Assembly (NCBI RefSeq): GCF_040409955.1
Contig: NZ_CP123384.1
Coordinates: 2,303,501 to 2,367,500, forward strand
Length of the DNA: 64,000 nucleotides
From: Salipiger sp. H15
GTDB lineage: Bacteria > Pseudomonadota > Alphaproteobacteria > Rhodobacterales > Rhodobacteraceae
Reading direction: 5' to 3'
In this document: piece by piece, positions 57,491-64,000 of the stretch
Numbering within the stretch: the stretch's first letter is position 1
Layout: each line of letters begins with the position of its first letter
Program-made: the position numbers and the translations under genes
The notes under the pieces: model-generated
Databases searched by the model: none
Told to the model about the DNA's origin: nothing
Seen by the model: only the letters and a program-made list of their open reading frames with translations

Positions 57491-57591
57491 TCCCTTCTTC
57501 CCTTTCTGTACTTGGGTCCGGTGTGTTCTGGTCTTTGCCCCGGCCAAGCGCCATCACGGCGCGCGGCGAGGGCGGCGCAGGGCGGTTTGGC

Positions 57592-59640
<2,049 letters not shown>

Positions 59641-59644
<4 letters not shown>

Positions 59645-60153
59645 CGCCTGCCGGCCTCGCGCGGGGTCGCTGAGGCCAGTTCGAGCCCGTCGGCATAGAG
59701 AATGTGCGGCGCCTCGAAGCAGAGCGCCACGAGCGGCACGAGGCGCGGCCCGACCCGGCTGACGAAATGCCCGTCGATGATCCGGCTGAGCGGAACCAGC
59801 GCGCGGCGCGCGCCGAAGAGCGCGCTGGCCCGCCAGCCGCGCAGCAGGATTTCCTGCCGTTCGGGCAGCAGCAGGTCGCCCTCGGGGCGGGAGTTCCCCA
59901 TGCAGCCGGCGCGGATCGCCACCAGCGGCACGGTCCGGGTGAAGCGCTGGAGCGCGGTGACCGCCACGGCGCCGCAATCGCGGGTGATCACCCGATCGCC
60001 GGGCGAGAGGACCTCGACCGGCAGGGCGCCGTCGAGCGTGAGCACCGTGGTTCCGGCGACAAGCGCATTGAGAGGGGCGGGGTGCCCGCCGAGAGACTCG
60101 AGATGGCGCGCGGGAAGCATCCCGTCGTCGCGCCGGACCGTTTTCGGTTCCAT
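59641..60153 (-). CDS. Hint-domain protein lacking the catalytic cysteine
   Basis: A 170-residue protein with the Hedgehog/intein fold common in Rhodobacteraceae: AGTTVLTLDGALPVEVLSPGDRVITRD, LPERQEILLRGW (His/Gln position), and LRGW ... FVSRVGPRLVPLV. In active members the fold opens with C-F-x-A-G-T; here the aligned residues are A-L-V-A-G-T, so the nucleophilic Cys is missing and self-splicing or autoprocessing is not expected. Start ATG 60153. Convergent with nnr. Confidence 0.8.
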
Positions 60154-60309
60154 GGGCGCCGTCCTGCTGTGTCACTGCCTCGTTTTATGCGACCTTACGT
60201 CACCGGGGGATTAATGTCGCGGCTTTTCTCGGCGACGATTTTTCCTCTCGCCTCGCCCCGGGCACTTTGTTAGAGATCCGGCCGATCCGGGTGCCTTGCG
60301 CGCCCGCGT

Positions 60310-60394
60310 GCGGGTGTGGCGAAATTGGTAGACGCACCAGATTTAGGTTCTGGCGCCGCAAGGCGTGGGGGTTCAAGTCCCTTCACCCGCACCA
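60310..60394 (+). tRNA. tRNA-Leu (anticodon UAG)
   Basis: An 85-base cloverleaf with CCA encoded. Acceptor GCGGGTG/CACCCGC, anticodon stem CCAGA/TCTGG around loop TTTAGGT giving anticodon TAG, long variable arm (GCGCCGCAAGGCGT region) typical of class II leucine tRNA, and TPsiC GTTCAAGTC. Its 3' end is the likely attachment site for the integrase remnant just downstream. Confidence 0.97.
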
Positions 60395-60508
60395 CTTTGA
60401 TATCAAGAGAAAATATCGCGATTTCCGGGCCTCGTTCAGCGAGGCGCTGAGCAGAGTTTCGTAATTTGTTTCGCACTTCCTAGTTCTGTGCTTCTTCCGG
60501 TCTCCCCC

Positions 60509-60889
60509 TCAGGAATCCCGCACCTGCTGGGCGCGCTTCGACTGCCGTTTCTGATCGGCTCGGGCCCAATATTTCTGAACCATGGCGAGCGCTCTGTTGC
60601 CGGTCACGGCCTGAACTAGCGCGTCGCTGCAGCCCGCCTCGGCCAGCTGCACGGCGGCGGTGTAGCGCCGTCCATGAGGCACGAGACGCTTGGCGCCGCG
60701 CATCACGCCGATGCGTTCTCTGACGGTTTCGATCGCGGTCTGGTCAGGTCCGACCTTGTAGTCAGCGGTCCCAGATCGGCAGTCCTGCGCCGAAAGCCAA
60801 GCCCATGTCTCGCGGTCGCGGTCGATCTTCGCTACCGGTGGGGTTCTGCGCTTCCGGCGCTGGCTCTCTGACTTGAAAGACCCATTCAT
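60509..60889 (-). pseudogene. tyrosine-recombinase (phage integrase) C-terminal fragment
   Basis: 126 codons from the ATG at 60889, but only the last ~60 are recognisable: HGRRYTAAVQLAEAGCSDAL, then TGNRALAMVQKYWARADQ. These match the integrase box with HxxR and the nucleophile Tyr in VQKY. The N-terminal arm-binding and core-binding domains and the first catalytic Arg are absent, and the sequence before residue ~65 does not align with integrases. So it is a truncated remnant, 115 bases from the tRNA-Leu 3' end and pointing at it, the usual layout of a tRNA-integrated island. Confidence 0.75.
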
Positions 60890-61088
60890 GAAATTGCTCG
60901 ACCTTGCCGTCGTACTAGCCTTCTTCGTGTCCCTGGTCGCGCTAGCCGTGGCCGCTTACTTCGTGCCGCGCTACGCCCTGCCGGGCCTCGGGATCATTTT
61001 CGTGGTCTTTGGCGGTCTGGTGCTCCTGATCCGCCGGGCAAACAGGCCAAGCTCAGCCCGTATCGCGGCGATGCGCATCAAGCGCTGA
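60888..61088 (+). CDS. small two-helix membrane protein
   Basis: A 66-residue protein: MKLLDLAVVLAFFVSLVALA (helix 1), VPRYALPGLGIIFVVFGGLVLLI (helix 2), and a basic tail RRANRPSSARIAAMRIKR. Start at ATG 60888; a TTG five codons earlier is the alternative. No family recognised. It diverges from the integrase fragment with two bases of overlap, so its promoter must lie within the remnant. Confidence 0.55.
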   Translation: MKLLDLAVVLAFFVSLVALAVAAYFVPRYALPGLGIIFVVFGGLVLLIRRANRPSSARIAAMRIKR

Positions 61089-61228
61089 CCCTTCTTCCCT
61101 CTGCAATGGGCCGCCGGGGAGGGCGGCACCCGTTTGCCCGCCTTTTGTTCGAAGATCTCGTCCAATCTGCTTTCATAAGTTCGGAAGACCGATTAGGCAG
61201 CGCCATCTTCGCGAGTGAGGGACCTGTC

Positions 61229-61774
61229 ATGGCGCAAAAATCCACCATCTACAAAGTCGAGCTTTCCGTCTCCGACATGGATCGTCACTACTACGAGACC
61301 CACAAGCTGACCGTCGCCAAGCATCCCTCGGAGACGGACGAGAGGCTGATGGTGCGCCTGCTGGCCTTTGCGCTGAATGCCGATGAGCAACTGGAACTCA
61401 CCAAGGGCCTCTCGACGGATGACGAGCCCGACATCTGGCAAAAGAGCCTGAGCGGCGAGCTGGACCTGTGGGTGGCGTTGGGGCTTCCGAGCGACAAGGT
61501 CGTGCGTCAGTCCTGTGGCAAGGCCGGCAAGGTCGTCGTCTACTCCTACGGCGGCAGGCCCGCCGAAGTCTGGTGGGACAAGATCAAGGGCAGCACGACC
61601 CGGTTCGACAATCTCCAGGTCATGAACATCTCGGAAGAGGCGACCCGTGATCTGGCAGAGCTCGCGAGCCGCACGATGAAACTGCAGGTCAACATCCAGG
61701 ACGGCGACGTCATGGTCAGCGCCGACGATCGCATCGTCTACGTGACCCCGGTCAAATGGAAGGACGCCGCGTAG
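61229..61774 (+). CDS. YaeQ-family protein
   Basis: A 181-residue protein matching YaeQ along its length: MAQKSTIYKVELSVSDMDRH, KHPSETDERLMVRLLAFAL, STDDEPDIWQKSLSGELDLWVALGLP, EVWWDKIKGSTTRFDNLQV, LASRTMKLQVNIQDG. YaeQ has a restriction-endonuclease-like (PD-(D/E)xK) fold; E. coli YaeQ was once linked to RfaH suppression, but the molecular role is open. Start ATG 61229; the upstream in-frame stretch lacks conservation. It lies in the tRNA-flanking accessory segment. Confidence 0.92.
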   Translation: MAQKSTIYKVELSVSDMDRHYYETHKLTVAKHPSETDERLMVRLLAFALNADEQLELTKGLSTDDEPDIWQKSLSGELDLWVALGLPSDKVVRQSCGKAGKVVVYSYGGRPAEVWWDKIKGSTTRFDNLQVMNISEEATRDLAELASRTMKLQVNIQDGDVMVSADDRIVYVTPVKWKDAA

Positions 61775-62909
61775 GGGGTGACCTGCTCCCCCGAAGTGTT
61801 CTCGTTTTGAGGTGGCAACCATCACCGACCCCTCACGAGCCTCGCCTGGCTCCCCCTGTGGGAGTATCACGAACGGTCGAAAGAATACGAAACCCTGAAC
61901 AGGGCTAATCTATACGTGCGGACGCCAAGGGGAGTTGGTCAAAATCCCTGCATGATGGCATGACCGGAGAACACCTCCATTCGAAGATTGATGCCTTCGC
62001 CAGGACGCATTGCATCGCACCAGCCACCGTGACCAGTCGCGCCGTTGGGAAGGCCAGCGGGTTCCTTAGCCTTGACGTCAGCGCCGCCTTGGTTGCCGCG
62101 GCGGTGGTCATCTGAGGTCTGGTTTCGGGCGGCACCTTGGCCTGGTCGCGCTGGGTCAAGGCGCTTGGCGGGAAGAGATGACTGGGGCGCGGCTAGCGTT
62201 CGGCAATACAAGACCAGATCGCGTAACTATTCTCAATTGCCCGGCTCTGTGGCGGGCACTCCTTCGTCCTGAGCAGAGGACTATAACTGTCGAGCCAATT
62301 TTTGGCCTTTATCTTGCAGCGGCTCATCCCAAGGAGGGCCTTCAGCTTGCGGCAAGGGACGGCGAATCGGACACGATGGCGGGTGTGGCTGGAGCCGAAT
62401 CTGGCGGGGCGCGGTGTCTCGAAGAGACGAATTCGAGGGTCTGGGTGCTCTTCAATAGATCGATTGACGGAAAATTTTATCCCGGTCCGTGCGATCGCGT
62501 GAATTGGATCGGGGAATATATAAGGGCGGTATGAGGGCCCAACCGCGTCAAGAATTGGGCAGATCAGCACGTCGGTCGTTATAATCTATGACATAGAATG
62601 AGATGATCGCGACGACCGCTTGTACGTACGAAATCTCTGGGTTCCGTGACGAATAAAATCGGCAGATGTCGGATACACGGGCGCCATAGGGCAGCGCTTC
62701 ATGTCGCTGGTTGCGGCGTGAGTCCGTGTCATTCCTTCGCTGTGACCTTAGATGCCCCATTTGGGACATATTTTGTTCACGCGCGATCTACATATAGTAG
62801 AAATAGCATTTGTAAATCAATTAGTTGACATCATCCATCGGTGCAGCGTCTGTCGGCCCCAACGTAACTTAACGAATTGTTAAGGAAGGTGTTCGGGAGA
62901 GGATTGTCG
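61775..62909. other. interval of low coding potential in the accessory segment
   Basis: 1135 bases with lower GC and no convincing gene. Reading frames at 62178-62534 (+) and 62193-62570 (-) overlap each other and lack ribosome sites. A 51-codon frame from ATG 61960 (MTGEHLHSKIDAFARTHCIA, then PATVTSRAVG) begins like the small helix-turn-helix proteins of alphaproteobacterial phages and islands but ends without the expected second half, so it may be a relic. A GGGGG/CCCCC stem at 61774-61792 follows the YaeQ gene. 62560-62880 is the most AT-rich part and probably carries the promoter of the next gene. Confidence 0.5.
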
Positions 62910-63422
62910 ATGAAAATGCACCCACTAGAAATCGTGTGTCCGGAGTGTGGTGGTCTGGCGCAGTTTCACGAACCCTTCAGGTTTGTCCGTGTCCGAAAGT
63001 TCGGCTCGACTTCCAGGCGGGCGCATATGTGGGGGCGGCTTGCGGTCGAGGAGCTCTTCCCGAAGGAATTCCCCTGGGAGCAGCCTTCCAGCGACACACC
63101 GTCCTTCCGATACGATCCCAAGGAGCCCGGGGATGGATATCTCTTCAATCATCGCGGCATGCTGGAATGCTCGAAATGCCGCAAGATTGCGCCGACCAAA
63201 ATCATTTGGCCGGACTCGGCCTATTGGCGATGGATCGCGGAGGGAGAACTCCTCGTGGCGCGCAATCGTGACCACGCGAATGAGATTTACGAGTTTCTGG
63301 TGGGGGCCTTGCGCAGTCCCAATCGCAGGCCTTCGCTGCGCCATATCCCTTCCGTGATGTTGACGAACAAGGTCTCGTCGCAACTTGCCAAGAAGATCCT
63401 CCGCGACCTCGTGGCGAGCTAG
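62910..63422 (+). CDS. hypothetical protein with a zinc-ribbon-like cysteine pair
   Basis: A 170-residue protein. CPECGG (residues ~10-15) and CSKCRK (~90-95) form a split four-cysteine site suggesting a zinc ribbon, with an aromatic, basic region between (FRFVRVRKFGSTSRRAHMWGR) and a helical C-terminus (RDHANEIYEFLVGAL, VSSQLAKKILRDLVAS). Good ribosome site GGGAGAGGA and ATG at 62910. No family recognised. GC content and codon use are less biased than in the core genes, consistent with transfer. Confidence 0.75.
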   Translation: MKMHPLEIVCPECGGLAQFHEPFRFVRVRKFGSTSRRAHMWGRLAVEELFPKEFPWEQPSSDTPSFRYDPKEPGDGYLFNHRGMLECSKCRKIAPTKIIWPDSAYWRWIAEGELLVARNRDHANEIYEFLVGALRSPNRRPSLRHIPSVMLTNKVSSQLAKKILRDLVAS

Positions 63423-63605
63423 CGGGGTCCAGGGGCGAGGGAGTGGACTGGGCGGCCGGTGGGTTGGTGCCCTGGTCCTCCATCCTGCGCTCCGGCGTTT
63501 TCGAAGATTGGTTGATGGTGTCCCCCGGCGTCAGGTGCCGGGAAGTGGTGTGTGACCGCCATTCCGGCTCGTCAGGTCCGGAGATGGGGAACTGGGTGGG
63601 TGTGA

Positions 63606-63806
63606 ATGCTGAGTGGGCGCATCGTGTTCGTGAAGGCAACTGAGATCTCCGCGGCGATCCATGCGGAGATGCTTGCGCGAAGCTTCAATCAATATGCCGC
63701 CGCCATGGAGGCTGCGCTCCGCTTGGAAATCGTCTGCGGCGCCGAAGCAGAGAGCCGTATTGAAGATATCCTGACCTGGAAGGCACGGCAAAGGACCGGC
63801 AAGTGA
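63606..63806 (+). CDS. small hypothetical protein
   Basis: A 66-residue frame; a GTG at 63624 (VFVKATEISAAIHAEMLARS) is an alternative start. Mostly amphipathic helix (AAIHAEMLARSFNQYAAAME, AEAESRIEDILTWKAR). A terminator-like stem 16 bases after the stop supports it as a real gene. Family unknown. Confidence 0.45.
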   Translation: MLSGRIVFVKATEISAAIHAEMLARSFNQYAAAMEAALRLEIVCGAEAESRIEDILTWKARQRTGK

Positions 63807-63821
63807 TGCGCGATCGCGCGC

Positions 63822-63848
63822 AACGGCCCCTCGTTTCGAAGGGCCGTT
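63822..63848 (+). terminator. terminator after the small hypothetical gene
   Basis: AACGGCCC and GGGCCGTT pair perfectly around an 11-base loop, followed by TGATT. The last ~150 bases of the window show nothing further recognisable. Confidence 0.55.
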
Positions 63849-64000
63849 TGATTGGGCCGCCTGCCGAGGCGCACCGTGTCTCGTCGCCAACTTCCAGCCC
63901 TGAGCTGTCGAAGGGACTTACGAAGCCTCCGCCCCATGATGACCTTCGCCGTTCACCCCCAAGCGGCTTCTGACCTTGCTCGCCACCCATGCGTTGCCGC

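Noticed and set aside
61774..61830. End of an insertion sequence
   Set aside because: GGGGGTGACCTGCTCCCCC looks like a mobile-element end, but there is no matching inverted end, no transposase fragment and no target duplication in the window; treated as a stem-loop after the YaeQ gene.
62178..62570. Frames of 118 (+) and 125 (-) codons in the accessory gap
   Set aside because: They overlap each other on opposite strands, lack ribosome sites and show no domain-like pattern.
63531..63890. 119-codon minus-strand frame near the right end
   Set aside because: Overlaps the better-supported small plus-strand gene and its terminator; composition is Pro/Ser/Arg/His filler.

Overview
The window is GC-rich chromosomal DNA of an alphaproteobacterium, most likely a Rhodobacteraceae/Roseobacter-group organism. 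The signs are a complete PhyR-NepR-EcfG general stress response locus, the glnB-glnA pair, the order yajC-secD-secF-Mth938-ccmABCD-ccmG, Hint-domain and DUF3445 proteins, and a very strong third-position G/C bias that produces long mirror reading frames on the opposite strand. Almost all of it reads as vertically inherited core genome. Only the last ~3.5 kb, to the right of a tRNA-Leu gene, looks like accessory DNA.

Layout. 0-3.2 kb: 3'-truncated pepN, a small membrane protein behind an EcfG-type promoter, and a secreted repeat protein. 3.3-8.3 kb: RND efflux pair. 8.6-10.6 kb: yfgM-like and bamB. 10.7-14.4 kb: GntR regulator, class III aminotransferase and acetylpolyamine-amidohydrolase-like deacetylase (probable polyamine catabolism). 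14.6-18.5 kb: pqiA-pqiA-pqiB-pqiC lipid-transport operon, then an AbrB-family membrane protein. 19.9-22.7 kb: Uup ABC-F ATPase and an ArsR regulator fused to a degenerate phosphatase-like domain. 22.6-31.2 kb: an acetate module (membrane-tethered DEDDh exonuclease, cNMP/CBS/DUF294 protein, Na+/solute symporter with its DUF4212 subunit, adenylate kinase, acetyl-CoA synthetase).

31.6-38.5 kb is a stress island. It holds two small membrane proteins, phyR, nepR-ecfG, a HisKA_2 sensor kinase overlapping an amidoligase and a class I glutamine-amidotransferase-like hydrolase, a PRC-barrel protein, and a 34-residue membrane peptide. I read four good EcfG promoters (GGAAC-N16-YGTT) and a fifth with one extra spacer base, driving phyR and small membrane or envelope proteins; one lies far away at 2.5 kb. 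39-45.8 kb: ketoglutarate-semialdehyde dehydrogenase, der, DoxX, a multi-spanning membrane protein, serS, and a secreted trypsin-like protease. 46-52.6 kb: preprotein translocase accessory genes and cytochrome c maturation. 52.6-55.9 kb: Nudix, DUF3445, a lytic transglycosylase and small membrane proteins. 56-60.2 kb: glnA, glnB, nnr and a Hint-domain protein. 60.3-64 kb: tRNA-Leu(UAG), an integrase remnant, a small membrane protein, a YaeQ-family protein, ~1.1 kb with little coding potential, and two uncharacterised genes.

No CRISPR array, intact insertion sequence, rRNA operon or replication origin was seen. The most interesting signals are the EcfG-driven small-protein set, the amidoligase/hydrolase pair locked into the stress-kinase operon, the membrane-anchored exonuclease in the acetate locus, the ArsR-dead-phosphatase fusion, and a dispersed 22-base element placed just 3' of stop codons.
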